A DNA stretch of 64,000 nucleotides from Anaerosporomusa subterranea (GCF_001611555.1 NZ_LSGP01000001.1:248001-312000); one strand, 5' to 3'; shown: positions 26,573 to 36,152, numbered from the stretch's first letter. A program made the numbers and translations. The notes: a model not told the origin generated them from the sequence alone.

Positions 26573-27244
26573 ATGAGCATCAGGATTCTGGTAGCTGATG
26601 ATGAACCGTCTATTCTCGAAGTCGTCAAATTGTATCTCGAAAAAGAAGGTTTTACGGTATATGTCGCGAGTGATGGTGAACAGGCCTTAGCGATTGAAGC
26701 TGAGCTTCAACCAGACTTGCTGATCTTGGATATCATGTTACCTGGTCAATCTGGCTGGGATGTCTGCCGTTCACTCGGACGCCAGGTCCCAGTTATTTTT
26801 TTAACTGCTAAAAGTACGGAATACGACAAGATAACCGGCTTTTCATTGGGCGCTGATGATTATGTCACCAAGCCGTTCAGTCCTAAAGAGCTGGTTGCCC
26901 GCGTTAAGGCAGTCTTGCGTCGCAGTGGTCTTGACAACGGGGGCAAGATGAATTTTCCTGGCCTTATGATTGACCCGGCAGTTCAAACTGTGATTTGCGA
27001 AGGCTTGGTTATTTCTCTTTCGCCTAAGGAATACGAATTACTTCTGTTTATGGCTAGACACCCGAAAACGGTATTTTCACGGGAAAAGCTATTAACAAAT
27101 GTTTGGGGTTATGACTTTGCTGGTGATGACCGCACGGTGGATGCTACAATTAAACGCTTACGGCAGAAAATCGCCGTGGGGACGAAATCATACATCCATA
27201 CGGTCTGGGGAACTGGTTATAAATTTGAGGTGCTTGAAAAATGA
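26573..27244 (+). CDS. OmpR-family response regulator
   Basis: A 223-residue protein with a receiver domain (residues 1-120; acidic pocket ADDE, phospho-acceptor Asp in LLILDIMLPG, FLTAK, TKPFSPKEL) and an OmpR/PhoB winged helix (about 130-222; ISLSPKEYELLLFMARHPKTVFSREKLL in two parts, RTVDATIKRLRQKI, TVWGTGYKF). Its stop overlaps the ATG of the kinase gene (ATGA), so the two are translationally coupled. It resembles PhoP/SrrA-type regulators; the target genes are unknown. Confidence 0.95.
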   Translation: MSIRILVADDEPSILEVVKLYLEKEGFTVYVASDGEQALAIEAELQPDLLILDIMLPGQSGWDVCRSLGRQVPVIFLTAKSTEYDKITGFSLGADDYVTKPFSPKELVARVKAVLRRSGLDNGGKMNFPGLMIDPAVQTVICEGLVISLSPKEYELLLFMARHPKTVFSREKLLTNVWGYDFAGDDRTVDATIKRLRQKIAVGTKSYIHTVWGTGYKFEVLEK

Positions 27245-28641
27245 TTCGGTCCTTATTTGGTCGATTATTTTGGTCCCATTTAACGGTTATTATCGTCAGT
27301 ACGCTAATTCTGGGAGGATCACTGTCTTACCTAATTCGCGATCATGCAATTACTACAAAAAAGGTTGATCTAATTACTAAAGGCGGTTCGACTGTAGCGC
27401 TGATCGCGCCAGATATTGCGGACGGGCGTGTGCCGTCAAGTGATACCATCGCCAGGTTAAATGAATTAACAACAGCGACCGTCTGGCTGGCAGACCAAGA
27501 GGGAAATATTTTGGCCGGTCAACCACCGCGGCGTTGGAGTCGCGATTTTGATGAAGATGACGCAGAGCTTGATGCGATGTTTGAAGGCAAGGTGCAATCT
27601 TGGGTGCGAACTGACCAACGTAATCCTGAGCGGGCTGTGGTGGTCGCGCTGCCTATCCGAGAAGCCAAAGCACCGACAGCCATGTTTCTCTTTGCTCCGA
27701 TATTCGGTATTAATCGAGCTGCCCAAGCTGTAGAGACACTCCTGATCTATGCACTTTTAAGCGGAATGGCGGCGTCAATTGTGCTTGGCTATTTCATGTC
27801 TCGCAGCTTGACACGACCAATTGAAGATATTAGTCGAGCGGCCGGGAGCTTTGCTAAAGGGGACTTTGCCAGTCGGACGACAGTAACCGGCGACCACGAA
27901 ATTGGCAGGCTAGGCGAGGTTTTTAACAGCATGGCCGATTCTCTGGCGCGTATTGAGCAGAATCGACGAGATTTTCTGGCCAATATTACCCATGAGATCA
28001 GAACCCCGATTGCGGCAATTCAGGCGATGGCCGAAGCGCTGCATGATGGAGTCGCGGGTCCAGAACTTCAGAACCGCTATTTGGAGACCATCGTTGGTCA
28101 GACTCGCCATATGGACAAGCTTGTACAGGAACTGCTTGACCTCGCACAACTCGAAGCAGGTGAATTAAAGATAGTCAAAGTGAAATTCGAGCTATTTGAA
28201 CAACTTTCCCACGTTTGCGAACGCTTTTCGCCGATGTTGACGGAAAAGAATATCCGGCTTGAAGTGGTCGAATCAAAGGGCGAATTGCTCGTTGCTGCCG
28301 ACCCGATGCGATTGGAACAAGTGCTAAACAATTTGGTTGCAAACGCTGTGCGCCATTCGCCGCCCGACTCTGTCATCAGTATTAAGGCAGACAAAGGAAC
28401 GACATTTGCCACAGTGTCTGTTGTTGATCATGGCGAAGGGATCACATCGGAGGACTTGCCGCATATTTGGGAACGGTTTTATCGGGCGGAAAAATCCCGC
28501 TCCCGTATCGGCGGCGGCTCAGGTATAGGGCTCGCGGTCACCCGGCAGTTGGTGATATCCATGGGCGGCGACATCAGGGTTGAAAGCACTGTCGGTGAAG
28601 GTGCGACGTTTTCGTTCACTCTGCCGCTGGCTAACAGCTGA
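27241..28641 (+). CDS. Membrane sensor histidine kinase (HAMP-HisKA-HATPase)
   Basis: A 466-residue kinase: membrane helix (about 8-28), a periplasmic sensor of about 130 residues, second helix (about 168-188), HAMP (about 190-240, RSLTRPIEDISRAAGSFAKG), HisKA with His in ANITHEIRTPIAAI, N box (VLNNLVANAVRHS), G1 (VDHGEGI), F box (WERFYRAEKSRS) and G2 (GSGIGLAVTRQLV). It starts by four-base overlap with the regulator gene. A perfect palindromic terminator follows about 130 bases later. Confidence 0.95.
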   Translation: MIRSLFGRLFWSHLTVIIVSTLILGGSLSYLIRDHAITTKKVDLITKGGSTVALIAPDIADGRVPSSDTIARLNELTTATVWLADQEGNILAGQPPRRWSRDFDEDDAELDAMFEGKVQSWVRTDQRNPERAVVVALPIREAKAPTAMFLFAPIFGINRAAQAVETLLIYALLSGMAASIVLGYFMSRSLTRPIEDISRAAGSFAKGDFASRTTVTGDHEIGRLGEVFNSMADSLARIEQNRRDFLANITHEIRTPIAAIQAMAEALHDGVAGPELQNRYLETIVGQTRHMDKLVQELLDLAQLEAGELKIVKVKFELFEQLSHVCERFSPMLTEKNIRLEVVESKGELLVAADPMRLEQVLNNLVANAVRHSPPDSVISIKADKGTTFATVSVVDHGEGITSEDLPHIWERFYRAEKSRSRIGGGSGIGLAVTRQLVISMGGDIRVESTVGEGATFSFTLPLANS

Positions 28642-28659
28642 TCCCAAGATATAGCAGTA

Positions 28660-28715
28660 GAGGTATGTTAGCGCAAAGCCCGCAAAGCGATAAACAAGCT
28701 AAATCGCTACTGCCT
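28660..28715. repeat. Repeat A-prime fragment (GCGCAAAGCCCGCAAAGCG type)
   Basis: GTTAGCGCAAAGCCCGCAAAG matches the left arm of the elements at 31694 and 63675. The remaining bases between 28642 and 28870 hold the terminator and the NRDE leader. Confidence 0.5.
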
Positions 28716-28770
28716 CATCGTCATCATCGTGGTCATATAAAGAACTAACGTGAATCGTTGATATCTTAAT

Positions 28771-28806
28771 AAACAAAGTCCGCCGGAATTCCGGCGGACT
28801 TTGTTT
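28771..28806 (+). terminator. Palindromic terminator after the two-component genes
   Basis: A 36-base perfect palindrome centred on GGAATTCC, with AAAC and GTTTT ends, suits termination in both directions. Confidence 0.88.
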
Positions 28807-28870
28807 TAGAGGTGGGTAAAATAGTATTGTCGAAAGAAACTATTAAATAATAATGAAAGGAGCAAAGCAC

Positions 28871-29626
28871 GTGTGCCTCATACTCTTTGCCTATCAATAT
28901 CATCCTGAATATCCATTGATTATTGCCGCCAACCGGGACGAGTTTTATGCCCGGCCTACACTCAGTGCTGATTATTGGTCTGACACTCCGAATATTTTGG
29001 CTGGGCGCGATCTTGAGCATGGCGGTGCTTGGCTTGGTGTGACTAGGACAGGGCGTATCGCCGCTTTGACCAACTATCGCGATCCTGCTCGCCAGCGGTC
29101 AGATGCGCTGTCACGCGGTCATTTAACAGCTAAGTATCTGAACAGCAATCTCACACCAACTGAGTATATTAAGATGATCCGCCCTGAGGCCGGAAGCTAT
29201 AATGGGTTTAATTTGTTGGTTGGTGATTCGTCCAGTTTATGCTATTACTCAAACCAAACAAATGAGCTTGTTGCCGTTAGCCCAGGGATTCACGGCTTAA
29301 GTAATCACCTGCTTGACACTCCTTGGCCGAAGGTTAAGCGCGGCAAGCAGTTGCTGCAGCAGGCATTGATCGACTCGGTGGACACAATGGGGCTGCTTGA
29401 GCTTTTGGGTGACGATAAGCGCCCTGATGACAGTCAACTGCCAAATACAGGTGTTGGCCTAGAGATGGAAAGAGTACTATCGCCAATGTTTATTGCCACA
29501 GACGGCTATGGAACTCGGGCGATGTCTGTTCTGACATTCCGCCACGACGGCTTGGTTCAGTTTAGCGAACACAGCCGTAACGAATCCGGGGAATGGAAAT
29601 ACAATTCGTATCAGTTTAGGCTGTGA
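28871..29626 (+). CDS. NRDE-domain protein (TANGO2 family)
   Basis: The best start is GTG 28871, eight bases after AAAGGAG, giving 251 residues that begin Met-Cys-Leu-Ile. The Cys at position 2 is the conserved residue of this Ntn-hydrolase-like family, which supports this start over the ATG at 28853. The naming motif appears as AANRDEFYARP (NRDE), followed by LAGRD, GGAWLGVTRTGR, ALTNYRDP and GLSNHLLDTPWPKV. Eukaryotic TANGO2 affects haem and lipid handling; the bacterial role is unknown. Stem-loop after the stop. Confidence 0.88.
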   Translation: MCLILFAYQYHPEYPLIIAANRDEFYARPTLSADYWSDTPNILAGRDLEHGGAWLGVTRTGRIAALTNYRDPARQRSDALSRGHLTAKYLNSNLTPTEYIKMIRPEAGSYNGFNLLVGDSSSLCYYSNQTNELVAVSPGIHGLSNHLLDTPWPKVKRGKQLLQQALIDSVDTMGLLELLGDDKRPDDSQLPNTGVGLEMERVLSPMFIATDGYGTRAMSVLTFRHDGLVQFSEHSRNESGEWKYNSYQFRL

Positions 29627-29628
29627 AA

Positions 29629-29662
29629 GAAGTCCCAGTGACGTTCGGTCGACTGGGACTTC
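29629..29662. terminator. Hairpin between convergent NRDE and beta-lactamase-like genes
   Basis: GAAGTCCCAGT pairs with ACTGGGACTTC. It lies between converging stop codons and could serve both genes, though T-runs are weak. Confidence 0.6.
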
Positions 29663-29667
29663 CTGTA

Positions 29668-30507
29668 TTAACGACTCCTTAATGCGTTGTATAAATCCGC
29701 GGACGCTTCTGCAATATACAAACTTGACTGCTTTTCTGCCTGTTTTGATGTGGTAAAGAAACTGATAAGAATCTGATCTTTGCCGTCGTCAATGATCCCT
29801 ACATCACACAGCATACCAGGCAGTGAGCCCACCTTGTGTATGACCTTACCTTTTTGCATAAAAAGGGGAAACTCTTCTTGATATATAGTTTTGGCCAAAG
29901 CTTCTTTCAAAATCACCGACATTTCCTTGCCAAGGTATTGTTCTTGATAAATGGTTTCAAATACAATTGCCATTTCAGCAGGAGTAGTAACACTGTGATA
30001 GCCGTATTTGCGGAATGCTTCTTCGCTGTAAATCCAGGTATTCTTTAACTGTAAATCTTTGAGCACCTGACTTAGTGCCTCAGGCCTGCGGGAATCTAGT
30101 TCCCTTACCATTCGGTAGAAAGCCGGGTTGTAGCTAACTTGCATCATATTCTTGATGTAAAGGTCATATTGCTTCTTTTTGTCAGGGGAGACTTCTGAAT
30201 ATAGATATTTATAAGTTGCCAGTGCGACCATAAGTTTGTGGGTCGAGGCGGTAGGAAAAATCTGATGTTCATGGATGCCAATGCTTTTACCAGTATTTAA
30301 ATTTTTTGCAAATAATCCGGCTTTGCCGTTAAAGGCTTCAGTGTCGCGGCTTATTCTACTAACTTGCCTATCTGTTTCGTCTGATGCCTGGGTATGAGGG
30401 ACGGAGTTTTCCGTTGGTTTCTTTTGTGGAGCGTTCTGCAACGTGCAAGCGCTTATCAGAATGACTACAACTAGGAGTAGAATCAGCTTTGGTTTCATTA
30501 TTACCAC
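29668..30507 (-). CDS. Class A beta-lactamase-like serine hydrolase lipoprotein
   Basis: A 279-residue protein with a lipoprotein signal (LILLLVVVILISAC, lipid Cys at about residue 21). The penicillin-interacting fold is shown by S-x-x-K (TASTHKLMVAL), a variant second motif (SYNPAF in place of SDN) and HKVGSLPG as the K[TS]G box. The altered SYN and KVG boxes argue against an efficient beta-lactamase; it may be a DD-peptidase-like or sensor protein (PF13354 group). A second, better conserved paralogue is at 54436-55218. Confidence 0.82.
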   Translation of the reverse strand: MVIMKPKLILLLVVVILISACTLQNAPQKKPTENSVPHTQASDETDRQVSRISRDTEAFNGKAGLFAKNLNTGKSIGIHEHQIFPTASTHKLMVALATYKYLYSEVSPDKKKQYDLYIKNMMQVSYNPAFYRMVRELDSRRPEALSQVLKDLQLKNTWIYSEEAFRKYGYHSVTTPAEMAIVFETIYQEQYLGKEMSVILKEALAKTIYQEEFPLFMQKGKVIHKVGSLPGMLCDVGIIDDGKDQILISFFTTSKQAEKQSSLYIAEASADLYNALRSR

Positions 30508-30556
30508 CTGTCAGTGTGAATGTAGCACATCCTAGTTTTAGCCTGAGAACAGCCGC

Positions 30557-31618
30557 TTATCCATTGAATTTCAGTAGCTGTTCCTTCTCTGCGTTGTGAA
30601 GGTCTTCAGATACCATCATTGCGACTAATTCACTGAAGCTCACTGTCGGTCTCCATCCAAGCGTTTCCATCGCTTTCAATGGCTTAGCTAATAGATAGTC
30701 GACTTCTGAAGGACGAAAATAGACTGGGTCAACTCGGACAACGACTTTGTCGGTTTTGGCGTCAATACCTTGCTCAGCAAGCCCATTTCCCTGCCAAACA
30801 ATGTGGCAACCCACACCGGCAAAAGCCATTTCAACGAATTCTCGGACTGAATGTGTTTCGCCTGTACCAATAACAAAATCATCTGGTTTTTCCTGCTGCA
30901 GCATCAGCCACATTGCCTGGACATAGTCGCCGGCAAAGCCCCAGTCGCGTTCTGCGTTTAGATTACCAAGATACAGGCATTCTTGAAGCCCAAGCTTGAT
31001 TCGGGCGACTCCCTGCGTGATCTTGCGCGTGACAAAGGTTTCTCCTCTTAGCGGTGACTCGTGATTAAAGAGAATGCCATTGCAGGCAAACATATTATAG
31101 GATTCGCGATAATTGATCGTAATCCAGTGGGCGAACAGTTTTGCCACCGCATAAGGGCTGCGGGGGTAAAAAGGGGTAGATTCCTTTTGCGGGATTTCTT
31201 GGACCAAGCCAAACATTTCGCTGGTTGAGGCTTGGTAATAGCGAGTCACTTTGGTTAGGTCAAGTATGCGAATAGCTTCCAGCAAACGTAGCGCACCCAA
31301 TGCATTGGTATTTGACGTATACTCCGCAGATTCGAAGGAGACTTTGACATGACTTTGCGCCCCTAAATTATACACTTCATCCGGGCGCGTTTGTGCCAAA
31401 ATATTGATCAGATTGGCGGTATCGGTCAGGTCTCCATAATGGAGGAAAAGTCTTGCCCCCGTAGCGTGAGGGTCAAGGTACAGTGAATCAATTCTCTGGG
31501 TATTAAACAATGAGGAACGACGTTTAATTCCATGTACTTCGTATCCTTTTTCGAGCAGGAACTTAGCTAGGTACGCTCCATCCTGCCCGGTTATTCCGGT
31601 AATTAAGGCTCTCTTCAC
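30557..31618 (-). CDS. gmd: GDP-mannose 4,6-dehydratase
   Basis: A 353-residue SDR enzyme converting GDP-mannose to GDP-4-keto-6-deoxymannose, the precursor of GDP-fucose, GDP-rhamnose and GDP-perosamine. NAD(P)-binding [18 protein letters not shown], catalytic Thr-Ser-Glu ([10 protein letters not shown]) and Tyr-x3-Lys ([10 protein letters not shown]), [11 protein letters not shown] and [13 protein letters not shown] are all present. No second-step gene (fcl, rmd or per) is in the window. It is the last gene of the minus-strand glycosyltransferase group, although a 190-base gap with a repeat precedes it. Confidence 0.95.
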   Translation of the reverse strand: MKRALITGITGQDGAYLAKFLLEKGYEVHGIKRRSSLFNTQRIDSLYLDPHATGARLFLHYGDLTDTANLINILAQTRPDEVYNLGAQSHVKVSFESAEYTSNTNALGALRLLEAIRILDLTKVTRYYQASTSEMFGLVQEIPQKESTPFYPRSPYAVAKLFAHWITINYRESYNMFACNGILFNHESPLRGETFVTRKITQGVARIKLGLQECLYLGNLNAERDWGFAGDYVQAMWLMLQQEKPDDFVIGTGETHSVREFVEMAFAGVGCHIVWQGNGLAEQGIDAKTDKVVVRVDPVYFRPSEVDYLLAKPLKAMETLGWRPTVSFSELVAMMVSEDLHNAEKEQLLKFNG

Positions 31619-31693
31619 AATTAGAGACTCCTTTCATTATACAGTGGTGAACAAAAAGACCGCACCAGCGGCTTTTCTTAAAATGTTTAGAGT

Positions 31694-31800
31694 TTTGGAG
31701 ATGCGTTAGCACAAAGAACGGTTAAAGTGATCACAAAGCGAGACAACAATATTATTTCTTTGCGTCGCTTGCGTTCTTTGCGCGCTTTGCGCTATCTCCC
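31694..31800. repeat. Repeat A-prime copy (fold-back)
   Basis: AGATGCGTTAGCACAAAGAACG on the left answers CGTTCTTTGCGCGCTTTGCGC on the right, with a TCACAAAGCG/CTTTGCGTCGCTTG inner match. It lies between the GT4 and gmd genes. Confidence 0.65.
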
Positions 31801-31810
31801 CCGTTCTCCA

Positions 31811-32992
31811 TCATTTTCGCTGCAAAAAGCGGTCTAAATTAAATAGAGATCTGGCTTCAAGCGCCAGCTCACAAAAACAGCGGCCGAAACGGCGAACCCG
31901 TGATGCTGCTTCTGCTTTGGCGGCTGATTCCTTGGCTGAGTCGGGACCAGGATTCGCATTTGCCAGCATGCTCGCCATTTTGACAGCGAGGTCACGTGGG
32001 CTATCTTTATCAAATAAGACACCATATTCATGCTCTGCGTGAACTGCCAAATCTGATAATATAATCGGTTTGCCGAGTGCACGGGTCTCGCAGACTATCA
32101 GGCTTAGACCCTCAAACAGAGACGGCTGGACGGCTAAAAGACAGCGGCGCAGCAACTGAATTTGGTCGACACGCGGAATTATACCCAGTATATGGATTTG
32201 ATCAGAAATACCAAGTTCGCCGATACAGTGCTGCAACAGGCGAAAATAATCAGGACGCCGATAATCGTGCGTTGGACCGGTGCACACGACAGGGATGGAT
32301 AAGCCGGCCTGCTTCAATAAGGCAATCGCCTGGAACAAAACAATGTGATTTTTGTGTTGCCAGAATTGATTCGAACAGAGAACAAATTTATCCGGCAGGT
32401 TATACTTGGCCTGTATTGCGGCCGGATCAGACGAGAGCCAATCTGCCGGAGGATCGACGCTGTAACGTAATACTCGGGTTTTTGCCGTTGAGTCTGGATA
32501 AAAGCGACGAAAGTCGTCTTCGACCGTCAGACTCTTCAGGACAATCAGACGCGCTTCGGCGGCAATGCGCGCAAAGGCAGCATCCCGCCAGGCGAGTTCG
32601 CTGGCTGAGAACAGGTCAGGCAAAAAACGATGCTGAAAATCCGGAATCCAGGATGCAGCGCAGAGGCCTGGCCAAACATCTGAATTGACCGGAAAATAAA
32701 AGTCGATGTGTGTGAAGAGGTCATCTGTGGGTACTAAAATGGCGCTGGGAATTATCTGCTGCGCAGCGGCGATGTTTTGCCCACAGAATAAAAGGTTATC
32801 AAATAAATCGGCGAAGGGTATATAAAGAGGCCAATCGGGAAGGGTCCGGTCAGTGGCGACCAGCAGTAATTTTGGCTGTTCAATGACCGGCAGGGAGCGA
32901 ACGGCTCTAACCAGCAGTTCAACTGTGGTAAGACCACCGGTCCAGCCGGAACCGCCGACTGCCGCGATGCCGACTCGTAGTGAGGTAATCAT
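31811..32992 (-). CDS. Glycosyltransferase, GT4-like (GT-B fold)
   Basis: From ATG 32992, six bases after AGGAGG, the protein has 393 residues; the longer open frame to 33076 runs into a repeat element and is not used. The N-terminal half has a Gly-rich loop (GIAAVGGSGWTGGL). The C-terminal half is a GT4-type donor domain: VLCSNQFWQHKNH-like segment, VVCTGPTHDYRRPDYF, HILGIIPRVDQIQLLRRC, and the acidic motif PSLFEGLSLIVCETRALGKP. The donor and acceptor are unknown; the neighbouring gmd makes a 6-deoxy sugar nucleotide, a plausible donor precursor. Likely co-transcribed with the SPINDLY-like gene. Confidence 0.87.
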   Translation of the reverse strand: MITSLRVGIAAVGGSGWTGGLTTVELLVRAVRSLPVIEQPKLLLVATDRTLPDWPLYIPFADLFDNLLFCGQNIAAAQQIIPSAILVPTDDLFTHIDFYFPVNSDVWPGLCAASWIPDFQHRFLPDLFSASELAWRDAAFARIAAEARLIVLKSLTVEDDFRRFYPDSTAKTRVLRYSVDPPADWLSSDPAAIQAKYNLPDKFVLCSNQFWQHKNHIVLFQAIALLKQAGLSIPVVCTGPTHDYRRPDYFRLLQHCIGELGISDQIHILGIIPRVDQIQLLRRCLLAVQPSLFEGLSLIVCETRALGKPIILSDLAVHAEHEYGVLFDKDSPRDLAVKMASMLANANPGPDSAKESAAKAEAASRVRRFGRCFCELALEARSLFNLDRFLQRK

Positions 32993-33005
32993 CCTAGTCC
33001 TCCTA

Positions 33006-33141
33006 TGAGACCGTTGCAAAACCTCCATCTGCGACGCGCATGGATGCGCTAGTGCCGAACGCGCCAAGGATGGCATGGCGTTCGTGCCGTTGCACCCGCG
33101 AGGGGTATGCCTAGCAGCTGGAGCTTTTTCAACTAGTCTCA
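33006..33141. repeat. Repeat B-related element, copy 3
   Basis: In reverse orientation it matches 55595-55707: CATACCCCTCGCGGGTGCAA, GAACGCCATGCCATCCTTGG, GCACTAGCGCATCCATGCGC and CAGATGG. It lies between the SPINDLY-like and GT4 genes and ends in GAGAC/GTCTC arms. Confidence 0.7.
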
Positions 33142-33176
33142 GTTCTTGTAGGAAGCTGTTGTTTCACAACAGCCTT

Positions 33177-35960
33177 TTATAAGGCTACAGGCTGAGACAG
33201 TTTATGAATAATAGTCACTGTTTCGCTCAAGAATCGCGGCATAGTTTCCTGAGAAAGGGTAAATGGCGGGCGTAGATATTTGCCTAAGGTGGTTCCCATC
33301 TCCAGCCACGATTGAATATCCCAATTTGCCGGATGCTTAACATGCAACGCGATTGGTGTGTTAACTCGTTTGCATGGCACTTTATCCGGACCTATTAACG
33401 GTAGCAGTGCTGCCCAATAATCCCACCATGGCAGTCCAAGGCAAAACTCCTCAGGCGGGTAAAGATCTAGTACTCGTCTGTCAAAGAAAAAGTAATCAAA
33501 TCCGGCGTGATACATGTTGCCTTGCGTCGAAGACAGAGAATCTACATCAATGCGGGAACCAAATAAAAAGGAGTTTTCAGCTGCTTCAGTAACACTTTGA
33601 AGCAGATTTTCTTTCCATAGACAAATGTCAGAATTGACAATCCCGCAGATGGGGTAGTCTGAGTGACGAAAATAGGTAATCAGGTCATCAAAATACACAT
33701 ATGGCTTTCCCCACTTTGCCCGACCGTCACGGTGTGCTGTTACAAATGTAATATCAGGAAACTTTGTCGCTAATTGATAACGTTCTTCGGCGCAGTTAAT
33801 GGAAACAACATGGAATCCCTGCTGTTTCCAAGTTGCGATGGCAGTTCGCTGATTCTCCTCGTTTCCCGGCATGAGGGAGGTGAGGATCGTTATAGGTTTT
33901 CGCGAAATGACTTCAGTCGTAGAGTTAGGAACTGGAGCTATTTTTGCTGTTTCCCGGTAGATTTTCAGCAATTCATTTTCGTAGGACTTTTGCGCTTCCG
34001 GTCCGTTAAATAAAGTAGCAACTACTTTGGTCTTGATTTTCTCACAGATTTCCTGCCGCAGCGAACCATCCTCGGCAAGCTTTACAGACCAGTCAACGTA
34101 TTGATCGGGTGTATGTGCTATGCCTTCTGAGACGCCTAATGATCGAAGCATGGCTGCTCCCCAGCGGCTGCGACTAAGTTCGCCTTCTTGGGTTACGATA
34201 GATAGGCCACAGTATAGAGCCTCCAAGTTGGTCGTCCAGCCGCCATAAGGGTAGGTGTCGAGCTGAATATCGGCGATTTTTAATAACCCCATAACGCTCG
34301 CAGGATGTGAAACAGGAGAGACGATCAACAGCCGGTCTTCTACCCCAGCCGAGTTAGCCGCAGCTTTTACTCGCTGAGCGAGGTAGTGATCCATTCCTGA
34401 GCGACTGGCAAATGGTTTTAGTATAATCCAAGCATTGGGTACTCTTTGCAGTATTTTAACTAACAGGGCGTCGCGTTCTACTCCATGTTTAATGCCGTTG
34501 GCGCACGAAATGAACACAACTGCGTCCTCGGGAATGCCTAACTCGGCCCTGGTAATCACTTCTTCCGGTTGCCCAGCGAGGTGTTGGGCGGCGCCTAGGT
34601 TTGGTAAACGAATCAGCCGCTCCCTGTACTGAACCTGCGCGTGGGTGGCTTCAAAGTCTCCACTGAGATAGTACTGAATTGTCGGCATTCCGGTGGTTGT
34701 TCCGTGTCCGACCAAAGCGCATTGTACTGGCGCCAGCTGCAGTCCGGATAGCATATAGGTAATAGGATCCATGCCGATGTCGGCGTAGATCAGAATATCC
34801 AAATCACTACTGAGGATGGCGCGAATGATGGTGGCGAAATCCAGGATATTTGGAAAGTGCTGAAAGTGTTCGGCGTTTTGCTCAAATAGATCGGTCAATA
34901 CGTCGTGGTATTCGCCAACGACAAATACATGAACATCGAATTGGTTAGGGTCGTGGTGAATAACCCGGTTTACCATATAGAAACTAACTGCCTGTCGGTG
35001 GAAGTTGCGCGAAATGTAGCCAACTTTGATCTTTTCACCGGGATTTCGCACTTTCCGGCGATCCATTTTGTTATCCCAGGAGCATAATTTCGACATTTGG
35101 AATGCGATAAAGTCGCCAAAAGAAGACAGGGCAGCGACATTGTTACCGCCGGAATAACTGACTCGCCAGAAGGCTGTCATGGCTTCTTCGACAAAGGTGA
35201 TAAATAGTTTAGTTGATAATCCCTCTGAATGGTTTTTCAGTGCATTGCATATGGGTGTTATGTTCTGAGTCAATTTGCGACGATGCCGGTCGTTTACCTG
35301 GAAGTACGGAGTAGCCAGGAACCAGAACGTAATAACAGCCTTATAGCACACCGGTAGTTCAGAATCCCATAAACTTTCCATGTCAATGGTAATTTCGTCA
35401 GCACAGAAAGGATAGTACATACTCGCTATCAAGAAGCCGGGATAGCCCATTCCCTTAAACAACTCTACAGTGTCTTTGGAAAGCGCTGGCGTGTATGAAT
35501 TTGTAGTGGAGAAGGGATTCAGGAATAGGAGGCGCCATAGCGCGATCACTGTCCACTGTTGGGAGTCGTTTAAATCTACCCCGGAAAGAGCGCAACAGGC
35601 GAAGACCTGCTTCAGTTTCTCGCGCAGATTTGTACAAGTTAGAGTGAGGACGGTGAGTTCCTTCTGAGAGAGGGCACTCACACGCTGAGGCAGTTTCCGC
35701 TGATCCAACCATAGACCTACGATGTCCCAGAAGGGCGTCGCGTCTCTACTAGGTTGAAATGACCGAATGCAAGAAGTGATTAATAGATCGACAAATACGT
35801 TTTTTTCCTCTTCGCTCTTTAATTCGTTGCTCTCTAAAAACTGTTTTAGGTGCTCTTTTGTCTGTTCCCAACCAAGTTTCTTAACTTGTTCAAAAAAACT
35901 TTCGGCGCATTGCAATTCTGATTCAGATAGTATTGACTGCACCGTATTGTTTGCGTCCAC
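33177..35960 (-). CDS. Two-domain glycosyltransferase: SPINDLY/OGT-like (GT41) plus C-terminal GT-A-like domain
   Basis: A 927-residue cytosolic protein. Residues 1-300 are helical without clear TPRs. Residues about 305-680 match bacterial SPINDLY/O-GlcNAc transferase catalytic domains: KIKVGYISRNFHRQAVSFYM, LSGLQLAPVQCALVGHGTTT, YLSGDFEA, DTYPYGGWTTNLEALYCGL and SRWGAAMLRSLGV. Residues about 688-900 are a separate domain (ITILTSLMPGNEENQRTAI, GIVNSDICLW, LGLPWWDYWAALL) that looks like a GT-A nucleotide-sugar transferase, with NSD as the possible metal motif. Start GTG 35960 follows GGGGG. OGT-like enzymes O-glycosylate Ser/Thr of proteins, so a surface protein target is likely. A structured leader precedes it. 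Confidence 0.82.
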   Translation of the reverse strand: MDANNTVQSILSESELQCAESFFEQVKKLGWEQTKEHLKQFLESNELKSEEEKNVFVDLLITSCIRSFQPSRDATPFWDIVGLWLDQRKLPQRVSALSQKELTVLTLTCTNLREKLKQVFACCALSGVDLNDSQQWTVIALWRLLFLNPFSTTNSYTPALSKDTVELFKGMGYPGFLIASMYYPFCADEITIDMESLWDSELPVCYKAVITFWFLATPYFQVNDRHRRKLTQNITPICNALKNHSEGLSTKLFITFVEEAMTAFWRVSYSGGNNVAALSSFGDFIAFQMSKLCSWDNKMDRRKVRNPGEKIKVGYISRNFHRQAVSFYMVNRVIHHDPNQFDVHVFVVGEYHDVLTDLFEQNAEHFQHFPNILDFATIIRAILSSDLDILIYADIGMDPITYMLSGLQLAPVQCALVGHGTTTGMPTIQYYLSGDFEATHAQVQYRERLIRLPNLGAAQHLAGQPEEVITRAELGIPEDAVVFISCANGIKHGVERDALLVKILQRVPNAWIILKPFASRSGMDHYLAQRVKAAANSAGVEDRLLIVSPVSHPASVMGLLKIADIQLDTYPYGGWTTNLEALYCGLSIVTQEGELSRSRWGAAMLRSLGVSEGIAHTPDQYVDWSVKLAEDGSLRQEICEKIKTKVVATLFNGPEAQKSYENELLKIYRETAKIAPVPNSTTEVISRKPITILTSLMPGNEENQRTAIATWKQQGFHVVSINCAEERYQLATKFPDITFVTAHRDGRAKWGKPYVYFDDLITYFRHSDYPICGIVNSDICLWKENLLQSVTEAAENSFLFGSRIDVDSLSSTQGNMYHAGFDYFFFDRRVLDLYPPEEFCLGLPWWDYWAALLPLIGPDKVPCKRVNTPIALHVKHPANWDIQSWLEMGTTLGKYLRPPFTLSQETMPRFLSETVTIIHKLSQPVAL

Positions 35961-36000
35961 GCATAAACCCCCATTTCTGAAAACAGGCTGCAGCTCGGAT

Positions 36001-36107
36001 TCCCTAAAGGGAGCCTTTGGCTTAGCGAAATCATAGATTTCGAGCCTCAGTCTAAGTTCGCTCTAAGGTTTGTGGCAGGGAATGCTCCCTTCCAAAAGCC
36101 AAGGCTC
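36001..36107 (-). ncRNA. Candidate structured 5' leader of the SPINDLY-like gene
   Basis: On the minus strand GAGCCTTGGCTT (36107-36096) can pair with AAGCCAAAGGCTC (36023-36011) with one bulge, closing a multibranch region that contains three hairpins: GGGAGCATTCCC, CCTTAG...CTGAGG and GAAATCTATGATTTC. GGGAGC and ATTCCCT can also pair with GCTCCC and AGGGAAT just downstream, an alternative fold. It ends about 40 bases before the GTG start. It matches no riboswitch class I know. Confidence 0.4.
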
Positions 36108-36152
36108 ACTTATATATTGTATTTTGTGAGCGGGATGGTGTGCCTGGCAAAA

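Noticed and set aside
32993-33076. N-terminal extension of the GT4 protein
   Set aside because: The extension is translated from a repeat B copy, and ATG 32992 has AGGAGG at ideal spacing.
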